Shown here: positions 1-7,467 of the stretch, piece after piece
Position numbering within the stretch: position 1 is the stretch's first letter
Layout of the letters: each line of letters starts with the position of its first letter
Origin: CAZPQV01 sp964588705
GTDB lineage: Bacteria > Bacteroidota > Bacteroidia > Flavobacteriales > Weeksellaceae
Direction of reading: 5' to 3'
Length of the DNA: 34,664 nt
NCBI GenBank assembly: GCA_964588705.1
Contig: CAZPQV010000019.1
Location: forward strand, 1 to 34,664
Program-made: the position numbers and the translations under genes
Notes under the pieces: model-generated
Seen by the model: only the letters and a program-made list of their open reading frames with translations
Database searches by the model: none
What the model was told of the DNA's origin: nothing

Positions 1-100
1 TTTGAAATGGGCTGCCAGAACGTATGTAGTAGCAGCGTTGGGTTCATTAGCCCAGTTGATTTATTTCGCTTCGATGCTTACAGGACGCAGCAACGATTAA
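1..100 (+). CDS. C-terminal end of a probable YugP-type zinc metallopeptidase (partial)
   Basis: An open frame runs from base 2 to the TAA at 98-100 and encodes the last 32 residues of a protein cut by the window edge. It holds one hydrophobic helix (AARTYVVAALGSLAQLIYF) and a short polar tail (TGRSND). The pattern of an Ala-rich Thr-Tyr-Val start, then Ala-Leu-x-x-Leu-Ala-Gln-Leu-x-Tyr-Phe, resembles the terminal membrane helix of YugP-like membrane zinc metallopeptidases as I remember them. The HExxH motif would lie outside the window, so the assignment rests only on the tail. The stop overlaps the stop of the convergent yigZ gene by two bases. Confidence 0.5.
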   Translation, partial: LKWAARTYVVAALGSLAQLIYFASMLTGRSND

Positions 101-702
101 TCTGAAAATTTATACGAAATAATCTGCATCTCGGACAACTGTTCCGAGATGTTTTCTTTTTGTGACAATTTTACCGATGCTGAAATTCGGCAGTTTTCTT
201 CTGCATCAAATTCCAAAACTTTTGCATCAAATTTATTGAGCAGGGTAAAAATGGTATTCTGCTGATTGAAATGGAACAGAATTTCAAGCTCCGTGTGAAG
301 TTCTTTGGTGATGATATGGGCTTCTTCTAAAGTTAATTTTGCAGATTCTTTATAGGTTTTTACCAACCCCGAAACGCCGAGTTTTGTTCCGCCATAATAT
401 CTTACAACAACCAAAAGTATATTGGTAATTTCATTGGCCAACAACTGGTTGTAAATCGGAAGTCCGGCGCTCCCTGAAGGCTCGCCATCATCATTGGCTC
501 GATAGTTTTCACCGTTCAGTCCCAATCTGAATGCATAGCAATGATGCGTTGCTTTTGGATGAACAGATTTCAGCTGGTCTAAAGTTTCTTTCAGTTCCTT
601 TTCATTATTCACCGGATATGCAAAACCAATGAACTTACTTCCTTTTTCTTTCAAAAGGATGTCTTCGACGGGTTTTTCGATGGTTTTGTAGAAGAAAGTC
701 AT
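97..702 (-). CDS. yigZ: YigZ / IMPACT family protein
   Basis: About 201 residues from the chosen ATG. The N-terminal half carries the UPF0029/IMPACT signatures: GSKFIGFAYPV near the start, an HHCYAFRLG segment, NDDGEPSGSAGLPI, and VVRYYGGTKLG. The C-terminal half is the small ferredoxin-like DUF1949-type domain. The family is conserved and linked to translation or nucleic-acid binding, but the bacterial members have no firmly established reaction. The frame stays open upstream to 747, but the extra 15 residues (MVVFFLALK...) look unlike the family. A perfect TAnnTTTG box at 708-715 lies five bases before the ATG at 702, which also favours the short form. Transcription is convergent with the preceding gene, with overlapping stop codons. 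Confidence 0.9.
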   Translation of the reverse strand: MTFFYKTIEKPVEDILLKEKGSKFIGFAYPVNNEKELKETLDQLKSVHPKATHHCYAFRLGLNGENYRANDDGEPSGSAGLPIYNQLLANEITNILLVVVRYYGGTKLGVSGLVKTYKESAKLTLEEAHIITKELHTELEILFHFNQQNTIFTLLNKFDAKVLEFDAEENCRISASVKLSQKENISEQLSEMQIISYKFSD

Positions 703-707
703 GGCAA

Positions 708-715
708 CAAAAATA
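708..715 (-). promoter_or_regulatory. -7 box TATTTTTG upstream of yigZ
   Basis: Matches the Bacteroidota -7 element TAnnTTTG exactly on the minus strand. Only five bases separate it from the ATG at 702, so the transcript should start at or next to the start codon. No convincing -33 TTTG box was found at the usual spacing. Confidence 0.5.
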
Positions 716-884
716 CCCATTTTTAGTGCAAGAAAAAAGACCACCAAATTTTGGCAGCCTTTCTTTCATCAATTGTGTATTTGGTTATTAGTTTTGACCC
801 TTTTATAATAATCTAAAACGTTGTTGAAAATAGTGCTTGTTTTCTGATTTCAAATTTATGTTCTCAATTAAGAAATTACAAAAA

Positions 885-910
885 TTTGGGGTGGACAAAG
901 GGGTGGACAA
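885..910. repeat. 26-bp direct repeat, left copy
   Basis: TTT followed by two tandem copies of the 12-mer GGGGTGGACAAA (the second copy lacks its last A here). The same 26 bases recur perfectly at 1299-1324 in the same orientation. The pair brackets the 99-residue gene at 929-1228. Confidence 0.9.
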
Positions 911-928
911 TTTATAAACAGCAATAAA

Positions 929-1228
929 TCAGCATAATATGAATGGGTTTTTTATCAATGAAACTATTTTTTCTTTGAAATTTTCCCATTTGCTCGGTTT
1001 TCCTTCTTTTAATAAAAGGCCTTCGCTAATCATATCTGTAACAAAATTATTTTCATTGTCAAACCTTAGGATGGTCTTGTCCTCAAAATATTGACGGTAT
1101 GAATAGGCTTCCATAAACTCTTTATTAGTTTCAAAATACAATTTGTCGTTATTGCGCATCCATCGTATAAATTCCTTATTATTAGGAAAGTATACAGTTT
1201 TGTCATCATTTGTGAATGTGTATTTCAT
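929..1228 (-). CDS. Hypothetical protein flanked by 26-bp direct repeats
   Basis: 99 residues, not recognised as any family. It is rich in Asn, Lys, Phe and aromatic residues, has no signal peptide and no clear membrane segment, and ends with the hydrophobic-tipped tail VSLIKNPFILC. Two similar segments occur near the N terminus, FPNNKEFIRWMRNNDK and FETNKEFMEAYSYRQ, which both contain NKEF(I/M) and suggest an internal duplication. The gene stands alone between yigZ and the TPR regulator, with perfect direct repeats about 20 bp beyond its stop codon and 70 bp upstream of its start. That arrangement suggests insertion or duplication of a short segment rather than membership in a local operon. 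No TAnnTTTG box is visible upstream. The ATG at 1228 is the only reasonable start. Confidence 0.6.
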   Translation of the reverse strand: MKYTFTNDDKTVYFPNNKEFIRWMRNNDKLYFETNKEFMEAYSYRQYFEDKTILRFDNENNFVTDMISEGLLLKEGKPSKWENFKEKIVSLIKNPFILC

Positions 1229-1298
1229 TGTGTTTTTAATTAAGAATTAGAGTTAATTAATTTTCTAAAGTAAAGACAATAGATAATGCTGTCAAACT

Positions 1299-1324
1299 TT
1301 TGGGGTGGACAAAGGGGTGGACAA
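1299..1324. repeat. 26-bp direct repeat, right copy
   Basis: Perfect copy of the 885-910 sequence, same orientation, 414 bp away. Here both 12-mer units GGGGTGGACAAA are complete. It lies upstream of the small minus-strand gene. Confidence 0.9.
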
Positions 1325-1649
1325 ATTTATTTAGGTTAAGTTTGAGGCTGAGGTTAAGAGGTAACGAGTAATTGAGGTTTGTTTTGTGAAGCGGTGTTAA
1401 ATTTTGGATACTGAATTTTGAATTCGAAATCTACTCGAAGTGATGAGCCGGAATCTAGGATCTTGAATTTTGAATCCGAAATATTAGAGTAGCTTCTCGA
1501 TGCGATTTTTTAGAAATCTACCCAAAGTGCCGATCCGGAATCCAGAATCTTGAAACTCGGATCTCGTAACTCTACAAGAAAATACGAAATAATAATTTCC
1601 AAACATTTATAATTTTCCCTATTTTAGGCACTTGAAATTTCTAATGTAG
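1325..1649. repeat. Gene-free stretch with degenerate direct repeats
   Basis: No gene is visible between the small orphan gene and the TPR regulator. An imperfect 42-bp direct repeat occurs at 1426-1467 and 1513-1554, 35 matches of 42 by eye, starting GAAATCTAC and ending ATCTTGAA. A shorter AGGTTAAG repeat and several TTGAGG/GAGGTT motifs occupy about 1332-1378. The sequence between about 1411 and 1570 repeatedly uses GAAT, ATCTTGAA and CCGGAATC blocks, like intergenic repeat debris. The last 60 bases before 1650 must hold the promoter of the next gene, but no exact TAnnTTTG box is present. Confidence 0.65.
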
Positions 1650-3377
1650 ATGGTAAAAAATTACTGCTTAGTTTTCGCTTTCTTTTTCACCGGAATTTTT
1701 GGACAGTTTCAGAAAATTGAGATTGCTGAGAATGCTAAGCCTTCTTCTGAGATCTACGGAGAAATCCTAAGAACTTATCCAAATTTCGCATGCGATACCA
1801 ATTCCCTTGAAGTTTATCTGCAACCGCTTAAAACTAATAAAGAGCCTGCTTCCAAAGTCATTTACAATATTCTAAAAGCTGAAGGAATTGCAAATTGCCA
1901 GGATCGAATTACCGGAGACAGCAATAATATTTTCGAAAAAGCCATAAAACAGGCCGAAGCTATCAGTCCTGAACTGGAAACAGTTGCCAATCTGTATTAT
2001 GCAAAATATCTCTATCGTTTCCGGAATATGGAAAAAGCACTTCCTTATTTTATGAAAGCCAGCCATCTGCTGGAAAAATATCCTTCAAAAAATCATATCC
2101 GTGCGCAGGATTCATATAAATGGCTTGGATATTACTTTGGCACGATCGGAGATACCGGTGCATCTGTTCAGTTTTTGGAAAAAGCAAAAGCGATTTCTAA
2201 GAACCGAAAAGCAGAGTACGCCAGCATTCTCGATGCTTTGGGACTTCATTATCTGAATGAAGGCGATGTAAAAAAAGCGGAAGAGTATTTTTTGCAGGTT
2301 GAAAGTATTTCTAAAGCCGTAAATGATGAGTTGCGTTATGCAAAAGCACTCGGAAATCTCTCATTAATTCATATGCAGAGAGGTGAAACTGAAACAGCAA
2401 AGGAGTTGCTTTTGAAAGATATCGCCATTTCAGAAAATCTCTCCGAAGACCAGAATACCATGTTTGCTTATACATTGCTTGGTGAAGTTTTAATTCGGGA
2501 AGAAAAATATTCTGAGGCAGAACAGGAATTAAAGAAGGCTTTAATGATCGCTGAATCAAAGCCCTATTTTCAAGTTAATGAAATTAAAATCCGTCAACTT
2601 CTGACATCGGTTTATCGAAATTTCAATAATAAGGAGGCGGAACTTCAGAGTTTTAAGCGCATTAATGACCTTGAGGATAATGTGAGAAAAACAGATGGAG
2701 ATCAGGCACTAATCAACGCCAATCTTCTGATGCAAAAATCGAAACTGGAGCAGGCCAATAACGAAGCGCATTATCAAAAAGAAAGATCTGCGCTCATGAG
2801 GAATGTTTACCTTTTAATCACACTTTTGGCGCTTGTGCTTGCTGGATTTATTTATGCCAATGCAAGAAAAAAAATGCGAAACAGAGAGCTGGTTTATAAG
2901 CAGAAAGTTCTCGGCTTGGAAATGGATAAAATGAAATTTGAGCAAAAGCTTTCCGAAACTCAGGAGAACTTAGAAGCTCAGGTAGAATTTCTTAAGAATA
3001 AAAACATTCAGATAAACAGACTTAAATCTGAAATTGAAAAAATTAAAAACTCAAAATCATATTATCTCGAAGAAGAGCAGGGGCATCTTTCTACACTCTT
3101 ACAATCGCATTTGATGACTGATGAAAACTGGGAAAACTTCAAAAGAGAGTTCAAAAAAACATATCCGGCATTTTACCAGAAATTACAGACCGAGTACACC
3201 GATCTTACCGATTCTAATTACAGAATTATCTTGTTGAAAAAACTCGATTTCAATAATACGGAAATCTCTGAGTTGTTGGGTATTACGCTTGATGCTGTTA
3301 AAAAATCCAATCAAAGAATGAAGAAAAAATTGGGCGACAGATATGATGAGCTTACCGAAATTATTAGCAAACCTTAA
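1650..3377 (+). CDS. Membrane-anchored TPR protein with C-terminal HTH (regulator)
   Basis: 575 residues. A signal peptide (about 1-19, ending GIFGQ) is followed by an exported region with tetratricopeptide-like helical repeats from about 95 to 345 (for example ALGLHYLNEGDVKKAEEYF and AYTLLGEVLIREEKYSEAE). A single transmembrane helix lies near 384-404, then a basic stop-transfer and a charged coiled coil at about 405-475. The C-terminal 60 residues contain a helix-turn-helix of LuxR/sigma-4 style around 533-560 (NNTEISELLGITLDAVKKS). This layout is widespread in Bacteroidota; the inference is an envelope or peptide sensor that controls transcription from the membrane. Its TAA at 3375-3377 overlaps the convergent ribD stop. 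No target is suggested by the neighbours. Confidence 0.85.
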   Translation: MVKNYCLVFAFFFTGIFGQFQKIEIAENAKPSSEIYGEILRTYPNFACDTNSLEVYLQPLKTNKEPASKVIYNILKAEGIANCQDRITGDSNNIFEKAIKQAEAISPELETVANLYYAKYLYRFRNMEKALPYFMKASHLLEKYPSKNHIRAQDSYKWLGYYFGTIGDTGASVQFLEKAKAISKNRKAEYASILDALGLHYLNEGDVKKAEEYFLQVESISKAVNDELRYAKALGNLSLIHMQRGETETAKELLLKDIAISENLSEDQNTMFAYTLLGEVLIREEKYSEAEQELKKALMIAESKPYFQVNEIKIRQLLTSVYRNFNNKEAELQSFKRINDLEDNVRKTDGDQALINANLLMQKSKLEQANNEAHYQKERSALMRNVYLLITLLALVLAGFIYANARKKMRNRELVYKQKVLGLEMDKMKFEQKLSETQENLEAQVEFLKNKNIQINRLKSEIEKIKNSKSYYLEEEQGHLSTLLQSHLMTDENWENFKREFKKTYPAFYQKLQTEYTDLTDSNYRIILLKKLDFNNTEISELLGITLDAVKKSNQRMKKKLGDRYDELTEIISKP

Positions 3378-4396
3378 AGGTTTCTGTAAATCGAAATTAA
3401 ATTATCTCTGAAATTGTATATCTCTGAAGCAGTCCCTGTAAACGCTGGTGCTTTTGTACCGTTTTGCAAAAAGAGATTTTCACTGGTAATGATTAGCGTT
3501 TCATCCCATAAATCTGCATTCAGAAAGTGTTGAAGTGTATAGCTTCCGCCCTCTACGATCACCGACTGAATCTGTTCTTCGTATAATTTCTGCATCAAAT
3601 TTTCAAGGAAGTTTTCTTTTTCTGTTTTGATGAATTTTATATTTCCGGATTCTTTATTTTTCATAGAATTAAAAACCAAAGTTTTTGCCTCTTCATTATA
3701 TATTTTGAAATCAGAAGGAACTTTTAGATCAAAATCAATTAGAATTCTTACAGGATTTTCGCCGGAAACATTGCGCACCGTTAGCGAAGGGTTATCATTT
3801 AAAGCGGTTTGGGTTCCAACCAGAATTGCATGTTCGTCCGCTCTCATCTGATGTACAAACTGATTTGCAACCGCACTGGAAATCGCTGTTGGTTTGAAAT
3901 CCTTATCTAAAAATCCATCTGCCGATTGTGCCCATTTTAGAATAATGTACGGCCGCTTTTTTTCGTGGAACGTAAAAAATCTTTTATTTAAATCTCTGCA
4001 TTCTTCATCCAGAATTCCGGAAATGACTTCAATTCCGGCTTCTTCGAGAATCTGCTTTCCTTTTCCGTTTACTTTTTCATGGCTGTCAAGCGTTCCAATG
4101 ACTACTTTCTTAAAACCAATTTCTTTAAGTTTTAGAGAACATGGAGGTGTTTTTCCGAAATGAGAACACGGTTCCAGCGAAACATAAATCGTGGACTCTG
4201 GTAAAAGTTCAGGGTTCTTAACTGAATTTATTGCATTGATTTCAGCGTGCGCTTCACCAGCTTTTTTGTGAAAGCCTTCACCAATTATTTTACCGTTATG
4301 CACGATAACACTTCCTACCATTGGGTTTGGATAGGTTTTGCCTTTGGCTTTTTCTGCTAATTCGATGCAGCGTTTTATGTAAAGATGGTGTTTCAT
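3374..4396 (-). CDS. ribD: Bifunctional riboflavin biosynthesis deaminase/reductase RibD
   Basis: About 340 residues. The N-terminal cytidine-deaminase-like domain (about 1-145) has the zinc site HAE (GEAHAEINAI) and PCSHFGKTPPC, which deaminates the pyrimidine intermediate of riboflavin synthesis. The C-terminal RibD_C reductase domain (about 150-340) begins with PYIILKWAQSADGFLD and contains VEGGSYTLQHFL, and reduces the ribosyl side chain with NADPH. Length is normal for the family. The frame is open to 4417, but MKHHLYIKRCIELAEKAKGK from 4396 is the typical N terminus, and the upstream codons fall in the terminator hairpin at 4401-4438. No other rib genes are adjacent. Confidence 0.95.
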   Translation of the reverse strand: MKHHLYIKRCIELAEKAKGKTYPNPMVGSVIVHNGKIIGEGFHKKAGEAHAEINAINSVKNPELLPESTIYVSLEPCSHFGKTPPCSLKLKEIGFKKVVIGTLDSHEKVNGKGKQILEEAGIEVISGILDEECRDLNKRFFTFHEKKRPYIILKWAQSADGFLDKDFKPTAISSAVANQFVHQMRADEHAILVGTQTALNDNPSLTVRNVSGENPVRILIDFDLKVPSDFKIYNEEAKTLVFNSMKNKESGNIKFIKTEKENFLENLMQKLYEEQIQSVIVEGGSYTLQHFLNADLWDETLIITSENLFLQNGTKAPAFTGTASEIYNFRDNLISIYRNL

Positions 4397-4400
4397 AGAT

Positions 4401-4438
4401 AAAAAAAGCGAAGACAAATTTCTTTGCTTCGCCTTTTG
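4401..4438 (-). terminator. Terminator downstream of the DUF349 gene
   Basis: On the minus strand, GCGAAG (4432-4427) pairs with CTTCGC (4413-4408) and is followed by a run of seven T (4407-4401). Flanking AAAA/TTTT extend the stem. It sits 16 bp after the DUF349 stop and just before ribD. Confidence 0.7.
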
Positions 4439-4454
4439 TATTTTGATTTTAAAA

Positions 4455-6482
4455 TTACTCTCCGGAAATGATGTTGTGAAGATTTTGCTTCAGGTTTTCC
4501 AACTGTGCTTTCTTCTCATCAATCGTATTGTAAGTGTCTTTCAACAAAGGGTTTTCTCGTGTTGGATTGCTGAAGAAACCAAGATTGTTTTCAAGCGTTG
4601 CAATTTCATTTTCCAGATCAGAAATCTGATTTTTTATCTTTCTTGCTTTATCCGTCAATTGTCCTTCAGAGAGGTTTTCATCTCTAAGATCAAATTCCGA
4701 AACTTTATTAATCTTAAGTTTTTCTCTTAAAGTTTTGTTGAATTCAGAATTGATGGAAATCTTATCTCTCGGAACTTTTCCGATAGCGTTCCATTTTGCT
4801 TTTATTTCTTCAATTTTTTCTACGCTGCCTTCGTCGCTTCCGATTTCCTTCAGTTCGTCGAGAAGTGCTTTTTTATTCTTGTAATTTTCTTTCCAGTTAT
4901 CGCCGGCAACCATATTTTTACTTCTGTAGTTTCCGAAGAAAGTGTTACACGCCTCACGGAAATCATCCCAGATTTTATTCGCCTGGCTTCTCGGAACGTG
5001 CCCGATTTTTTTCCAGTCTTCCTGAAGTTTCTTAAAGAGCGGAACCATTGTGTCCCAATCCTCAGAATTCATATTGTCTTTTGCAATCTGAATCAGTTTC
5101 AGTTTTTCTTCGAGATTGCTAACCTGACTTCCTTTCAGATTTTTATAAAAATCATTTTTAGTTGTATTGAAATTCCTAAGAATTTGCTTGAATTCGTTCC
5201 AGTTTTGGTTCGAAATTTTCCTCGGAACACTTCCGATTTTCAAAAACTCAGATCTTAAATCTTCAACTTTTTTAATGGCATTTTGCCAATAAGAGTGGTT
5301 GGGTTCTTTTTCCGGTGAAGAAATCTTTTTAATGGCTTCAATAATCTGATTTTTCTTTTCAAGATTGGCGGCCTGTTCTTCTTCAATCGCTGCAGAAAGC
5401 TCAGATTTTCTCTCATGAATTTTATTGGAAATCGCTTTGAATTCTTCCCAAGTTTTTTCACGGAATTCTTCGGCAACGGGCTCAGCTTCCTCTTTCCAAA
5501 GTTTATGCAGATACTGAAGTTCGTTCAGAGCTTTTTGTACAGGTTCGTTTACCAATTCTTTCGCTCGGTCTATAATCTGCTGTCTTTTCTCAAGATTATG
5601 GGTATATTCCTGCTCCAGATAATCCTTGTTCAGATCCAGCATTGCGTAGAACTGATTCAGATGGTGGAAATAATTATTGTTTAAAAGCCTGAATTCTGAT
5701 TTTGCAACCTGTCCTGCATTCGACCAGTCCTGTTTTATCTCACGGATTTCTTTAAACAGATTGGTTCCGGGCTCGGCATTGGTATAAAGGTTTTTCAGTC
5801 TTTCAATAATGGAGTGACGGTTTTCAAGATTTACGGTGTGTTCCTCCTCCTGTTTTTTCAGATAGTTGTCGTGTTTTTCCTTGAAAATAGTAATTAAACC
5901 TGACAGTTTTGAAAGTGAAGGATGTTCCCAGTTGAAATTCTCTTCGGGATTTCCTGCCTCTGTGAATTCATGTTTTTTATCGTCGGTTTCTTCGTGTATT
6001 TTTTGCGTCGCAAGATCTCTTAACTGATTGAACTGTCTGCTTTTTTCACCAGCGTTATCTTCATTTACAAGATTTTCCATTTCCGTAACAACCTGTTCTA
6101 CGGTACGGGAATCTGCAGTGTGATCTGTTTCTTCGGCTTCCTCCTCGTGCTCTTCTTCAGTTTCTACAGCTTTTTCTCTGTCAATTTCAGAAAGAACTTT
6201 CTCTTCCGGAATAATCACAGATTTCCGAGTATGCATGTTTTCCTGATGTTCAGGCTCAGCAGTCATAATTTCTGTTTTCGAACTTTCGGGAGTCTCTTCT
6301 GCTACCTCTTCAGTAAGCATTTCCTCCTTGTTTTCATCCACTTCCGCAAGCACTTTTTCCTCAGGAATTGTCACAGATTTTTGCGTGTCGGTATCTGCTT
6401 GGTGTTCAGGAGTCTGCTGTGCTTGCGCATCGTTTTTTGGATTCAGTTCTTCGTTTCCGGCGTTTGGTTGTTCCGTAATCAT
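4455..6482 (-). CDS. DUF349 repeat protein with acidic N-terminal repeat
   Basis: 675 residues, predicted cytoplasmic. The first 150 residues are very acidic and low in complexity, and contain a duplicated 25-residue segment (residues 25-49 and 77-101, 17 of 25 identical) built around KSV(T/I)IPEEKVL. From about 220 onwards there are roughly five DUF349 helical repeats, recognisable by motifs such as LWKEEAEPVAEEF, FLKIGSVPRKISNQNWNEF, DWKKIGHVPRSQANKIWDDF and KWNAIGKVPRD. A coiled coil ends the protein (ISDLENEIATLENNLGFF). DUF349 proteins have no well-established biochemical role. It has a terminator behind it and appears to be a single-gene unit. Confidence 0.9.
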   Translation of the reverse strand: MITEQPNAGNEELNPKNDAQAQQTPEHQADTDTQKSVTIPEEKVLAEVDENKEEMLTEEVAEETPESSKTEIMTAEPEHQENMHTRKSVIIPEEKVLSEIDREKAVETEEEHEEEAEETDHTADSRTVEQVVTEMENLVNEDNAGEKSRQFNQLRDLATQKIHEETDDKKHEFTEAGNPEENFNWEHPSLSKLSGLITIFKEKHDNYLKKQEEEHTVNLENRHSIIERLKNLYTNAEPGTNLFKEIREIKQDWSNAGQVAKSEFRLLNNNYFHHLNQFYAMLDLNKDYLEQEYTHNLEKRQQIIDRAKELVNEPVQKALNELQYLHKLWKEEAEPVAEEFREKTWEEFKAISNKIHERKSELSAAIEEEQAANLEKKNQIIEAIKKISSPEKEPNHSYWQNAIKKVEDLRSEFLKIGSVPRKISNQNWNEFKQILRNFNTTKNDFYKNLKGSQVSNLEEKLKLIQIAKDNMNSEDWDTMVPLFKKLQEDWKKIGHVPRSQANKIWDDFREACNTFFGNYRSKNMVAGDNWKENYKNKKALLDELKEIGSDEGSVEKIEEIKAKWNAIGKVPRDKISINSEFNKTLREKLKINKVSEFDLRDENLSEGQLTDKARKIKNQISDLENEIATLENNLGFFSNPTRENPLLKDTYNTIDEKKAQLENLKQNLHNIISGE

Positions 6483-6665
6483 TGTGATTTAATTTTACGT
6501 TCGGTATCAATCTATTTTGTTCGGACAAATACAATCTGCCCGAAAATCGCAATAAATATAATCAAAATTTATTTTAAACAGAGAATTTGAGAGAAAAATT
6601 CACACTTAAAAATAATATGAAATTTTGGTGGAAAACTTCAAATATCTAATGAAAATATCCTTTTT

Positions 6666-7400
6666 TTAATCCTGTGAATTCCAGATTTCCCAGGCTTTTT
6701 CTGCCTGTTGTTCAAGCATATAATATCCGTTGACGGTTTTTGCGCCGAATTCGGAAGAACGCTTAATGAATTCTGTATAATCCGGATTGTAAATTAAGTC
6801 GATAATTAAGTGTTCTGTGGTGAGTGCATCAAATGGGAAATCGAGACAGTCATCAACATTAGGAAAAGTTCCGACCGGTGTACACTGAACGATGATTTTG
6901 TGCTCCGCAACTATTTCTTTACTCAGGTTTTCAAAATTAATTTCAGATTTTCTTGAAACCGTTTTGTAAGGAATTCCTGCATTATCCATGACATATTTTA
7001 CCGCTTTTGCTGCACCGCCATCACCCAAAATCAAAGCACTGTTATGATGAGGTTTTTTGTGAAGTGAAAGGGTTTTCTCAAATCCCGCAGCATCGGTATT
7101 GTGTCCGATTGCTTTTCCGTTGATCATGCGGACGGTATTTACGGCTCCAATTTTTTTGGCTTCATCACCTAAATCGTCGAGGTAAGGAACAATCTGCTCT
7201 TTGTAAGGAATGGTAACATTGAAACCCTGAAGGTTTTCGGTTTTCAGAATGTTTTTTACTTCTTCAATATCATTCAGGTCAAAAACTTCGTAGGAATAAT
7301 CTTTCAGAAAGAGTTTCTTGAATTTTTCTGTGAAATATTTTTTCGAAAAAGAGTAGGAGATACCTTTTCCAACCAGCCCGAATATTTTTGAAGTTTCCAT
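6666..7400 (-). CDS. aroE: Shikimate dehydrogenase AroE
   Basis: 244 residues; reduces 3-dehydroshikimate to shikimate with NADPH in aromatic amino acid synthesis. Seen: the substrate-binding N-terminal domain with FNVTIPYK (the Lys is the catalytic one in the family), GAVNTV, and GHNTDAAGF; then a Rossmann segment ALILGDGGAAKAV (GxGGxx nucleotide loop, with Asp in place of the more usual Ala). The N-terminal shikimate-binding loop reads ISYSFSKKYF rather than the proteobacterial SHSLSP form. It is slightly shorter than the E. coli enzyme. A TAnnTTTG box lies four bases before the ATG. The 183 bp separating it from the DUF349 gene show nothing recognisable. Confidence 0.95.
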   Translation of the reverse strand: METSKIFGLVGKGISYSFSKKYFTEKFKKLFLKDYSYEVFDLNDIEEVKNILKTENLQGFNVTIPYKEQIVPYLDDLGDEAKKIGAVNTVRMINGKAIGHNTDAAGFEKTLSLHKKPHHNSALILGDGGAAKAVKYVMDNAGIPYKTVSRKSEINFENLSKEIVAEHKIIVQCTPVGTFPNVDDCLDFPFDALTTEHLIIDLIYNPDYTEFIKRSSEFGAKTVNGYYMLEQQAEKAWEIWNSQD

Positions 7401-7404
7401 TCTT

Positions 7405-7412
7405 CAAAGTTA
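7405..7412 (-). promoter_or_regulatory. -7 box TAACTTTG upstream of aroE
   Basis: Exact TAnnTTTG on the minus strand, four bases before the aroE ATG at 7400, so a leaderless or nearly leaderless transcript is predicted. It directly follows the T tail of the upstream terminator. No good -33 box was seen. Confidence 0.5.
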
Positions 7413-7413
7413 C

Positions 7414-7443
7414 AAAAATGACCGAAGTAAAACTCCGGTCATT
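7414..7443 (-). terminator. Terminator of the endonuclease gene
   Basis: On the minus strand a 12-bp stem, AATGACCGGAGT with ACTTCGGTCATT (one G-T wobble), has a TTT loop and is followed by a T-rich tail. It lies 24 bp past the endonuclease stop codon and immediately before the aroE promoter box. Confidence 0.85.
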
Positions 7444-7467
7444 GATAATTATCAGTTTGTAGATGAA

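Noticed and set aside
858..917. A 19-codon ATG-to-TAA frame through the left 26-bp repeat, ending FGVDKGVDNL
   Set aside because: Too short and without an equivalent start at the right repeat, where a TAA lies five codons before the repeat; probably chance or gene-end debris.
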